Part shown: positions 1-5,318 of the stretch, one piece after another
Layout of the letters: each line of letters begins with the position of its first letter
Numbering within the stretch: the first letter of the stretch is position 1
Assembly (NCBI GenBank): GCA_035259345.1
Contig: DATFWK010000153.1
Span: forward strand, 1-7,748
Reading direction: 5' to 3'
DNA: 7,748 nt
Source: DATFWK01 sp035259345
GTDB lineage: Bacteria > Actinomycetota > Thermoleophilia > Miltoncostaeales > Miltoncostaeaceae
Made by a program: the position numbers and the translations under genes
Notes under the pieces: generated by a model
Told to the model about the DNA's origin: nothing
Databases searched by the model: none
The model's input: the letters and a program-made list of their open reading frames with translations, nothing else

Positions 1-1085
1 TCGCGGGCGCGCGCGTGGGCCTCCCGCCGCCCGCGCACCAGCTCGACGACCGGCGTGCTCCGCCACTTCAGGATCTCGAGCAGGTAGACCAGGTACACGC
101 TCGCGACGAAGGCGACCGACGCGGCCAGCGCCGTGCCCAGCGCGCCGCCGGAGCGGAAGCTGATGACGATCGCGGCCGCGCTCATCAGGGCGCACCAGGT
201 GTAGATCGCGAGCACGGTCCGCCGCTGGCTCCAGCCGATCGAGAGGAACCGGTGGTGGAAGTGGCTGCGGTCGCCCGAGTAGACGGGGAGCCCGTGCTTC
301 AGGCGCTTGAGCACCACGAAGGAGGTGTCGAGGATCGGGATCGCCAGCACGATGAGCGGCAGCACGACGGCGACGGTCGCCGCGCTCTTCAGCACGCCGC
401 CGATCGCGACGCCGGCGATGAGGAAGCCGAGCGGCAGGGACCCGGCGTCGCCCATGAACACCCGGGCGGGGTGGAAGTTGTGCGCCAGGAAGCCGAGGCA
501 GGCCCCGGCCATCGAGGCGGCCAGGATCGCCGGGACGGCGCGATCGAGCGAGGAGGCGATCACCGCGAAGGTCGTCAGGCCGATGCCCGAGACCCCCGCG
601 GCGAGGCCGTCCATGCCGTCCGTGAAGTTGATCATGTTCGCCAGCGCCACGAACCAGAGCACGCTGAGCGGGTACTGCGCGGGCCCGAGGTCCCCCGCGC
701 CGAGGAACGGCAGCGTCACGTGGTCGATCGTGAGGCCCGCCGCGACCGGGATGACCGCGCAGGCCGCCTGGCCCAGGAGCTTCGCGGCCGGGCGCAGGTC
801 GACGACGTCGTCGACCGCGCCCAGGAGCGAGATCAGGATCGTGCCGACCACGAGGGCCTTCTCCGCCGTCGTGAACAGCGGCATGTAGTAGATGACCGGG
901 ATCAGGAAGCCGGCCAGGATCGCGAGGCCGCCGAGCAGCGGCGTCGGCACGCTGTGGATGCTGCGGCCGGCCGGCTGGGCCACCGCCCCGAGCGACCGCG
1001 CGAGGTGCGCGGCCAGCGGGGTCAGCGCGATCGCCGCGGCCGCGGCGACCAGCGCGCAGACGATCGGGATGAGGGTGTCGCTCAC
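1..1085 (-). CDS. wecA: WecA/TagO-type polyprenyl-phosphate GlcNAc-1-phosphate transferase (3' end cut by window)
   Basis: This integral membrane enzyme would transfer a sugar-1-phosphate, probably GlcNAc-1-P from UDP-GlcNAc, to undecaprenyl phosphate at the cytoplasmic face. That step starts a cell-wall glycopolymer. I see 361 codons. Family motifs appear in order: PTPLLGG (47-53), the Mg site VDDVVDLRP (91-99), NMINFTDGMDGLA (150-162), FMGDAGSLPLG (210-220) and DRSHFHHRF (272-280). DDxxD plus HFHHR places it with WecA/TagO rather than MraY, which has DDxxK and an HHHFE-type motif. About ten hydrophobic segments alternate with these loops, and a basic tail begins near residue 351. The GTG at 1085 is the only possible ATG/GTG/TTG start after an in-frame TAG thirteen codons upstream; no clear Shine-Dalgarno precedes it. 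It follows glyA by 86 bases. In actinobacteria this gene usually sits just before the ATP synthase operon. The exact sugar specificity is not visible. Confidence 0.93.
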   Translation of the reverse strand, partial: MSDTLIPIVCALVAAAAAIALTPLAAHLARSLGAVAQPAGRSIHSVPTPLLGGLAILAGFLIPVIYYMPLFTTAEKALVVGTILISLLGAVDDVVDLRPAAKLLGQAACAVIPVAAGLTIDHVTLPFLGAGDLGPAQYPLSVLWFVALANMINFTDGMDGLAAGVSGIGLTTFAVIASSLDRAVPAILAASMAGACLGFLAHNFHPARVFMGDAGSLPLGFLIAGVAIGGVLKSAATVAVVLPLIVLAIPILDTSFVVLKRLKHGLPVYSGDRSHFHHRFLSIGWSQRRTVLAIYTWCALMSAAAIVISFRSGGALGTALAASVAFVASVYLVYLLEILKWRSTPVVELVRGRREAHARAR

Positions 1086-1121
1086 GGAGGGCTCGATGCG
1101 CGGGTCGCGCGCACCAGGACG

Positions 1122-1127
1122 ATTCTA
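1122..1127 (-). promoter_or_regulatory. Possible -10 element for wecA
   Basis: The 86-base gap between glyA and wecA reads TAGAAT on the minus strand, a TAnnnT match 36 bases before the wecA GTG. No recognisable -35 lies 16-18 bases upstream. The hexamer sits between two copies of ATCGTCC (ATCGTCC-GTAGA-ATCGTCC), which could be chance or a small operator. A weak hairpin with GCGTT/AGCGC arms and an inner GGC/GCC pair (1148-1171) follows the glyA stop. wecA may equally be read through from glyA. Confidence 0.25.
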
Positions 1128-1171
1128 CGGACGATCCCCGAACCCTCGCGCTGGCGGGGTGCCTGCAACGC

Positions 1172-2443
1172 TCACGACCACCCGGGCATCGGGAAGCCGG
1201 ACGCGAACTCCCGGACCTCGGCCCCGACCCGGTCGAGGGCCCCCTCGTCGCCCGCGACGGCCGCCCCGACCGCCTCGTCGATCCAGGCCGCGATCCGCCG
1301 CATGTCGTCCGGCCCCATGCCCCGGGTGGTGACGGCCGGCGTGCCGAGGCGCACGCCGGACGGGTCGAACGGCTTCCTCGGGTCGTACGGCACGGTGTTG
1401 TAGTTCGCCTCGATGCCGGCGCGGTCGAGGGCCTGGGCGGCCGGCTTGCCGCCGATGCCCTTCCCGGTCATGTCGACGAGGATCAGGTGGTTGTCCGTGC
1501 CGCCCGAGACCAGGTCGAACCCGCGCTCGGCCAGCGCGTCGGCGAGGGCCCGCGCGTTCTCGACGATGCGGTGGGCGTAGACCCGGAAGTCCTCGGTCGA
1601 GGCCTCGTGCAGGGCGACCGCGATCGCCGCCGTGGTGTGGTCGTGCGGGCCGCCCTGCAGGCCCGGGAAGATCGCGCGGTCGATCGCCTGGGCGTACTCG
1701 GCGCGGCTCATCAGCATGGCCCCTCGCGGCCCGCGCAGCGTCTTGTGCGTCGTGGTCGTGATCACGTCGGCATGCGGGACCGGCGACGGGTGCGCGCCGC
1801 CCGCGACGAGGCCGGCGATGTGGGCGATGTCGGCGACGAGCAGCGCCCCGGCCTCGCGGGCGATCTCGGCGAACGCGGCGAAGTCGATGATGCGCGGGAT
1901 CGCGGTGCCGCCGCAGAAGATCAGCTTCGGCCGCTCGCGCAGCGCCAGCTCGCGGACCTCGTCCATGTCGATGCGCCCGGTGTCGCGGCGGACGCCGTAC
2001 TGGACGGCCCGGAACCACTTCCCGGTCGCCGAGACGCCCCACCCGTGGGTGAGGTGCCCGCCCATCGGCAGCGCCATCCCCATCATCGTGTCGCCGGGCT
2101 CGAGGAACGCGAGGTAGACGGCCAGGTTGGCCGGCGAGCCCGAGTACGGCTGGACGTTGGCGTGATCGACGCCGAACAGGTCCTGGGCCCGCCTGATCGC
2201 GATCGACTCCACGTCGTCGACGACCCGCTGGCCCTCGTAGTAGCGCTTGCCCGGGTAGCCCTCGGAGTACTTGTTGGTCAGCACGGAGCCCGTCGCCTCG
2301 AGCACCGCGCGCGAGGCGTAGTTCTCGGAGGCGATGAGGCGGACGGTCTCGAACTGGCGGCGGCCCTCGGCCTCGACGAGCCGGGCGATCTCGGGATCGA
2401 CGGCGGCGAGGGCGGTGCTGTCGGTGACGGCGGTCTCGGTCAT
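1172..2443 (-). CDS. glyA: Serine hydroxymethyltransferase
   Basis: This cytoplasmic PLP enzyme interconverts serine plus tetrahydrofolate with glycine plus 5,10-methylene-tetrahydrofolate, the main entry to the one-carbon pool. The product is 423 residues, normal for bacterial GlyA. Visible landmarks are LIASENY (36-42), NKYSEGYPGKRYYEG (57-71), the YSGSPAN block (100-106), DIAHIAGLVAGG (205-216), TTTTHKTLRGPRGA (229-242) with the PLP Schiff-base lysine K234, FPGLQGGPHDHTTA (259-272) and RLGTPAVTTRG (365-375). The usual GxSAYPR reads GGTAIPR (178-184), a mild variant. I chose the ATG at 2443 because AGGGGAG lies five bases upstream. A possible upstream GTG at 2476 would fall inside a riboswitch stem. 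The gene has its own promoter and leader, and a ZTP riboswitch probably controls it. It is followed by wecA on the same strand. Confidence 0.97.
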   Translation of the reverse strand: MTETAVTDSTALAAVDPEIARLVEAEGRRQFETVRLIASENYASRAVLEATGSVLTNKYSEGYPGKRYYEGQRVVDDVESIAIRRAQDLFGVDHANVQPYSGSPANLAVYLAFLEPGDTMMGMALPMGGHLTHGWGVSATGKWFRAVQYGVRRDTGRIDMDEVRELALRERPKLIFCGGTAIPRIIDFAAFAEIAREAGALLVADIAHIAGLVAGGAHPSPVPHADVITTTTHKTLRGPRGAMLMSRAEYAQAIDRAIFPGLQGGPHDHTTAAIAVALHEASTEDFRVYAHRIVENARALADALAERGFDLVSGGTDNHLILVDMTGKGIGGKPAAQALDRAGIEANYNTVPYDPRKPFDPSGVRLGTPAVTTRGMGPDDMRRIAAWIDEAVGAAVAGDEGALDRVGAEVREFASGFPMPGWS

Positions 2444-2448
2444 GGAGA

Positions 2449-2455
2449 CTCCCCT
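2449..2455 (-). promoter_or_regulatory. glyA ribosome binding site
   Basis: AGGGGAG lies five bases before the glyA ATG at 2443 and decides the start. Its first five bases, AGGGG (2455-2451), can pair with CCCCT at 2495-2491. That segment overlaps the 5' arm of the last riboswitch hairpin. The site may therefore be hidden when the aptamer is not folded. Confidence 0.75.
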
Positions 2456-2473
2456 GGTCGCGTGGCGGCCCCG

Positions 2474-2553
2474 CACCCAGGCGCGCGATGAGGGGTGGCT
2501 GTTGACGCCGCTCCCCGGTGGTCGTTCCCGCCTCCAGGCGCCAGTCGCGGCCC
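2474..2553 (-). promoter_or_regulatory. ZTP/ZMP (pfl) riboswitch in the glyA leader
   Basis: Minus-strand RNA between upp and glyA carries the three conserved blocks of the pfl class in the right order: GCGACTGGCG (2548-2539), ACCGGGGAGC (2519-2510) and GCGCCTGGG (2484-2476). Hand folding gives P1 as GCCG/CGGC (2551-2548 with 2510-2507). P2 is GGAGG/CCACC with one A-A mismatch (2535-2531 with 2521-2517) and a nine-base loop. P3 is CACCC/GGGTG (2497-2493 with 2478-2474). A five-base pseudoknot pairs GGCGC (2542-2538) with GCGCC (2484-2480) in the P3 loop. This class binds the purine intermediate AICAR mono- or triphosphate, which builds up when 10-formyl-tetrahydrofolate is short, and usually turns on folate/one-carbon genes including glyA. 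No U-tract terminator is visible before the ATG, so control is probably at translation start. Confidence 0.88.
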
Positions 2554-2558
2554 GATCG

Positions 2559-2567
2559 ACACTAGCA
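2559..2567 (-). promoter_or_regulatory. Probable extended -10 promoter for glyA
   Basis: The minus strand reads TGC-TAGTGT, an extended -10 (TGn plus TAnnnT). It is placed so that transcription would begin about six to seven bases on, near G2553-G2551, exactly where riboswitch stem P1 starts. No good -35 hexamer is present. The position relative to the aptamer is the main support. Confidence 0.5.
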
Positions 2568-2596
2568 GCCGACCTGGCCGGTCCGGCGGCCCGGCT
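2567..2596 (-). terminator. Terminator-like hairpin after upp
   Basis: Starting inside the upp TAG, the RNA can form outer arms AGCCG/CGGCT and inner arms GGCCG/CGGCC around a six-base loop, with an unpaired AGGT on the 3' side. It has no T-tract, which is common in very G+C-rich actinobacteria. It overlaps the expected -35 region of the glyA promoter, so it may separate upp from glyA transcription. The structure could also be chance G+C pairing. Confidence 0.3.
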
Positions 2597-3311
2597 AGCC
2601 CCCCGACTCCCCGTAGAGCCGGTCGCCGGCGTCGCCGAGGCCCGGGACGATGAAGCCGCGCTCGTCGAGGCGGTCGTCGATCGCGGCCACCGTGATCGGG
2701 ACCTCCGGATGGGTGGCGGCGACCCGCTGGATGCCCTCGGGCGCCGCGACCAGACCCACGAGGCGGAGCTCGCGCGCGCCCGCCGCCGACAAGACGTCCA
2801 GCGCCGCGACGGCCGAGCCGCCGGTCGCGATCATCACCTCGAGCACCACGACGTCGTCCTCGGCCAGGTCCGGAGGGAGCCGCTCCGCGTAGGCCGCCGC
2901 CTCCAGGGTCGCCTCGTCGCGGCGCAGGCCGAGGAAGCCGACGCGCGTGTCCTCCGGCAGGAGGCGCAGGGCCGGCTCGAGCAGCGCCAGGCCGGCCCGC
3001 AGCACGGGCACCAGCGTCACCCGGCGGGCGAGGTGGACTGCGCGCGCCTCGGCGAGCGGCGTTCGCACTGTGTCCTCCGTGGCGGCGATGTCACGCAGGG
3101 CCTCCGCGAGGACCAGGGTCGCGAGGGCGCCGGCCGCACGGCGGAAGGAGGCGGGCGGCGTGCGGGCGTCCCGGAGGCGCGCGAGGTGCTCGCCGGCGAG
3201 GGCGCCGCGAAGCTCGATTACGGGCTCGCCGTCGACGGGCGCGACGCTACCACGGCCTCCGCCGTCCCCGTGGCCCCGGCGCGTTCCGGCCTGCGAGGAT
3301 GCCGTCTGCAT
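2595..3311 (-). CDS. upp: Uracil phosphoribosyltransferase (divergent; start uncertain)
   Basis: This cytoplasmic pyrimidine-salvage enzyme makes UMP from uracil and PRPP. From the ATG at 3311 it has 238 residues. The family core, usually about 208 residues, starts only near residue 31. Visible landmarks are VPVLRAGL (101-108), GLRRDEATLE (128-137), the PRPP loop VLEVMIATGGS (156-166), LVAAPEGI (187-194) and the uracil site GFIVPGLGDAGDRLYG (219-234). The PRPP loop is unusual: most family members have VDPMLATGGS, so Asp-Pro is replaced by Glu-Val. No ATG, GTG or TTG lies in frame between the core and 3311. The true start is therefore either 3311, with a Gly/Arg-rich 30-residue extension, or a non-canonical codon such as ATC at 3218, which would give 207 residues. 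The 3311 start overlaps the divergent oxidoreductase start in one CATG. The family call is firm; the N-terminus is not. Confidence 0.88.
   Translation of the reverse strand: MQTASSQAGTRRGHGDGGGRGSVAPVDGEPVIELRGALAGEHLARLRDARTPPASFRRAAGALATLVLAEALRDIAATEDTVRTPLAEARAVHLARRVTLVPVLRAGLALLEPALRLLPEDTRVGFLGLRRDEATLEAAAYAERLPPDLAEDDVVVLEVMIATGGSAVAALDVLSAAGARELRLVGLVAAPEGIQRVAATHPEVPITVAAIDDRLDERGFIVPGLGDAGDRLYGESGG
3244..3252 (-). promoter_or_regulatory. Candidate extended -10 element near the start of upp
   Basis: The minus strand reads TGG-TAGCGT, close to the glyA element TGC-TAGTGT. If it is active, transcription would start near 3236-3238, downstream of the ATG at 3311 but upstream of the conserved UPRT core near 3220. 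That would argue for a short leader and a non-canonical upp start. There is no clear -35. It could be chance. Confidence 0.25.
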
Positions 3312-4686
3312 GGCGACCGCGCAGACGCACGACCTGATCGTGATCGGGTCGGGGATGGCCGGCCTCAACGCCGCGGCGCACGCGGCCGGGCTCGGCGAGA
3401 GGGTGGCCCTGGTCGAGAGCGGGATGATCGGCGGCACCTGCCCGACGCGTGGCTGTATCCCCAGCAAGGCCCTGATCCGCAGCGCCGAGATCGCGCACGA
3501 CGCGCGCCGCGCGGGGGAGTTCGGCATCAGGGTCGGGGCGGTCGCCGTCGACATGCCTGCGGTGATCGCGCGGGTGCAGGCGATCATCCGCAAGGGCTCC
3601 GACGGGGCGCGCGCGTACATCGAGTCGCTCGAGGCCGTCGAGCTGATCGAGGCGGAGGCCGCCTTCACCGCCCCGCGGGCGGTGGTCGCGGACGGGCGGG
3701 AGCTCACGGCCCCGCGTGTGATCGTGGCCAGCGGCGCGACCGCCACCGTGCCGCCCATCCCGGGGCTGGACGAGGTGCCCTACCTGACGTCGGACGACGT
3801 CCTGTTCCTGGACCACGTGCCCGGGCGCCTGGTCGTGATCGGCGGCGGGCCGATCGCGCTCGAGCTCGGCCAGGCGCTGTCCCGCTTCGGGTCGAACGTG
3901 ACGATCGTCGAGGTGCTGCCGCGGCTCCTGCCGGACGGCGAGCCCGAGCTCACCGAGGAGCTCGCCGGGCTCCTGGCGGACGAGGGGATCCAGGTCCTGG
4001 CCGGCGCGACGATCGAGCGGGTCCGGCCCGGGCCGGTCGTCGATGTGGTGGTCGGCGGCAGCGCCCGAGCGCTGACGGCGGACGCGCTCCTGGTCGCGGC
4101 AGGCCGCGCGCCGCGGGTGAACGGCCTCGGCCTGGAGGCCGCGGGGGTGCGGATGGGCAAGAAGGGCGTGGACGTGGACCACGGCCTTCGCACCAGCGCC
4201 GAGGGCGTGTTCGCGGCCGGCGACGTGGTCGGGCCGCCCTACGGCCAGTTCACCCACGTGGCCCGCGCCATGGGCGTCGCGGCGGCGGCGAACGCGCTCG
4301 ACGCCGATTCGCACGACATCGACCCCGACGCCGGGCCCCGCGCCATCTTCACGGACCCCGAGCTGGTCGCCATCGGGATGACCGAGTCCGCGGCGCGCGA
4401 GGCCGGGCACGACGTCGGCGCCGCGACGGTCCGCTTCGCGGGCGGCAAGGCCCGCGCCTGGGGCGAGGAGCGCGGGATGGCCAAGGTCGTCGTCGACCGC
4501 CGGGCCCGGCGGATCCTGGGGGCGCAGATCCTCGCCTACCACGGGGCCGACCTGATCCACCCGGTCGGCGTGGCCATGGCGGCGGGCGACGTGGGCCTCG
4601 ACGCCCTGCTCGGCACGATGCACGTCCACCCGACCCTCGGGGAGAAGGTGCTCGCGGCCGCCCAGGCGGCCGCGACGCCCTCCTAG
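3310..4686 (+). CDS. FAD/NAD-dependent disulfide oxidoreductase, dihydrolipoamide dehydrogenase/mercuric reductase-like
   Basis: This cytoplasmic flavoprotein has 458 residues, normal for the family. The N-terminal FAD fold is VIGSGMAGLNAA (11-22). The redox disulfide is C44/C49 in GGTCPTRGCIPSK (41-53). The second nucleotide-binding fold is VVIGGGPIALELGQA (175-189), with Glu201 ending the next strand in VTIVE, which suggests NAD(H) rather than NADP(H). The FAD-binding block FAAGDV (301-306) and the dimer-interface motif HVHPTLGEK (438-446), with the catalytic His440-Glu445 pair, follow. CPTRGC instead of CVNVGC, and GGGPIALE, resemble the mercuric-reductase-like branch. There is no N-terminal metal-binding domain and no C-terminal Cys pair, so mercury reduction is not supported. 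No E1, E2 or lipoyl gene is nearby, so its partner is unknown. The start is the ATG just before the FAD fold, with GAGG eleven bases upstream. It is the only plus-strand gene, and both ends overlap minus-strand genes. Confidence 0.9.
   Translation: MATAQTHDLIVIGSGMAGLNAAAHAAGLGERVALVESGMIGGTCPTRGCIPSKALIRSAEIAHDARRAGEFGIRVGAVAVDMPAVIARVQAIIRKGSDGARAYIESLEAVELIEAEAAFTAPRAVVADGRELTAPRVIVASGATATVPPIPGLDEVPYLTSDDVLFLDHVPGRLVVIGGGPIALELGQALSRFGSNVTIVEVLPRLLPDGEPELTEELAGLLADEGIQVLAGATIERVRPGPVVDVVVGGSARALTADALLVAAGRAPRVNGLGLEAAGVRMGKKGVDVDHGLRTSAEGVFAAGDVVGPPYGQFTHVARAMGVAAAANALDADSHDIDPDAGPRAIFTDPELVAIGMTESAAREAGHDVGAATVRFAGGKARAWGEERGMAKVVVDRRARRILGAQILAYHGADLIHPVGVAMAAGDVGLDALLGTMHVHPTLGEKVLAAAQAAATPS
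4652..4675. repeat. Perfect 24-base inverted repeat at the convergent gene ends
   Basis: Arms TCGCGGCCGCC and GGCGGCCGCGA are exact complements separated by CA; in RNA this is an eight-base-pair stem or longer with a four-base loop. It begins seven bases beyond the tsaC stop on the minus strand, a good place for a terminator hairpin of that operon. On the plus strand it lies within the last codons of the oxidoreductase (AAAQAAA), eight bases before its stop. There is no T-tract on either side. It may act as a terminator without a U-tail, or simply reflect alanine-rich codons. Confidence 0.45.
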
Positions 4687-5318
4687 CGGCGCAGGGCCAC
4701 GCCGAGCGCCGCGAGCGCCCGCTCGACGGCGGCCGGGTCCGGGCCCGGCCGGACGAGCACGGCGGCGGCGCCCTCGCCGAGGCCGCGCAGGTCCACCACC
4801 GCAGAGGCCGTGCCGGGCAGCGTCCCGGCGTCAAGCTCGACGTCCACCGCACGTCGGATCGGCGCGTCCACGTCGGCGAGCGCGGCCGGGTCGCGGCCGC
4901 CCGGCTCGTTCGCGCTCGTCGCGACGAGCGGGATGTCGAGCGCGGCCAGCGGCGCGAGCACTCCCTGAACGCGCGGCGCGCGGATGCCGGCCGAGCCGGG
5001 TGCCTCGCCCGCCGCGGCCGCGTAGCGCCCGGCCGGGTCGGCGAGCAGGCAGGTGGCCGGGCCGGGGAGCAGCGCCCGCGCCGCGGCCGCCATCGGCGCC
5101 GGCAGCGGCGCCAGGGCCTCCTCCAGGCCCTCCGGCGCGTAGAGCAGCACCTGGAACGGCCGGGAGCGGGGACGGCCCTTCGCCGCATAGAGAGCGCTCA
5201 CCCCGTCCGGCGTGTCGAGCGACGCGGCGAGGCCGTAGACCGTGTCCGTGGGAAGGAGTGCCAGGCCGCCGCGGGCCAGGGCCGCCCCTGCCGCGGCGAC
5301 GTCCGCGGCGTCGATCAC
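4683..5318 (-). CDS. tsaC: Threonylcarbamoyl-AMP synthase (Sua5/YrdC/YwlC family)
   Basis: This enzyme makes L-threonylcarbamoyladenylate from threonine, bicarbonate and ATP, the first step of the t6A37 modification in tRNAs that read ANN codons. The 211-residue length is the single-domain TsaC form, without the extra C-terminal domain of Sua5 proper (about 340 residues). Motifs are PTDTVYGLA (23-31), KGRPRSRPFQVLL (47-59), LLPGPATCLL (83-92), GIRAPRV (111-117), PLVATSANEPGG (130-141) and ASAVVDL (171-177). The first two and ATSAN form the nucleotide and threonine pocket in the family. The GTG start at 5318 overlaps the prmC TGA as GTGA, so translation is probably coupled to prmC. Its TAG shares a CTAG with the stop of the convergent oxidoreductase gene. 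It is the last gene of the prfA operon. Confidence 0.95.
   Translation of the reverse strand: MIDAADVAAAGAALARGGLALLPTDTVYGLAASLDTPDGVSALYAAKGRPRSRPFQVLLYAPEGLEEALAPLPAPMAAAARALLPGPATCLLADPAGRYAAAAGEAPGSAGIRAPRVQGVLAPLAALDIPLVATSANEPGGRDPAALADVDAPIRRAVDVELDAGTLPGTASAVVDLRGLGEGAAAVLVRPGPDPAAVERALAALGVALRR

Noticed and set aside
15..1403. A 462-codon plus-strand frame opposite wecA
   Set aside because: Its composition is Arg/Asp/His/Gln-rich antisense noise; the minus strand carries a full WecA motif set over the same bases.
1172..2476. glyA starting at the upstream GTG at 2476
   Set aside because: That codon lies in riboswitch helix P3, adds a non-conserved 11-residue tail and lacks a ribosome site; the ATG at 2443 has a strong one.
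3299..3337. A 12-codon frame starting at ATG 3299 just before the oxidoreductase
   Set aside because: It is too short, with no separate ribosome site and no recognisable attenuator features.
3247..4629. A 460-codon minus-strand frame opposite the oxidoreductase
   Set aside because: It is a shadow with His/Asp/Arg-rich composition and no domain; the plus-strand gene has intact catalytic motifs throughout.
3310..4686. Mercuric reductase (merA)
   Set aside because: There is no N-terminal metal-binding domain, no C-terminal vicinal cysteines and no mer neighbours; only the general fold and the GGGPIALE style are similar.
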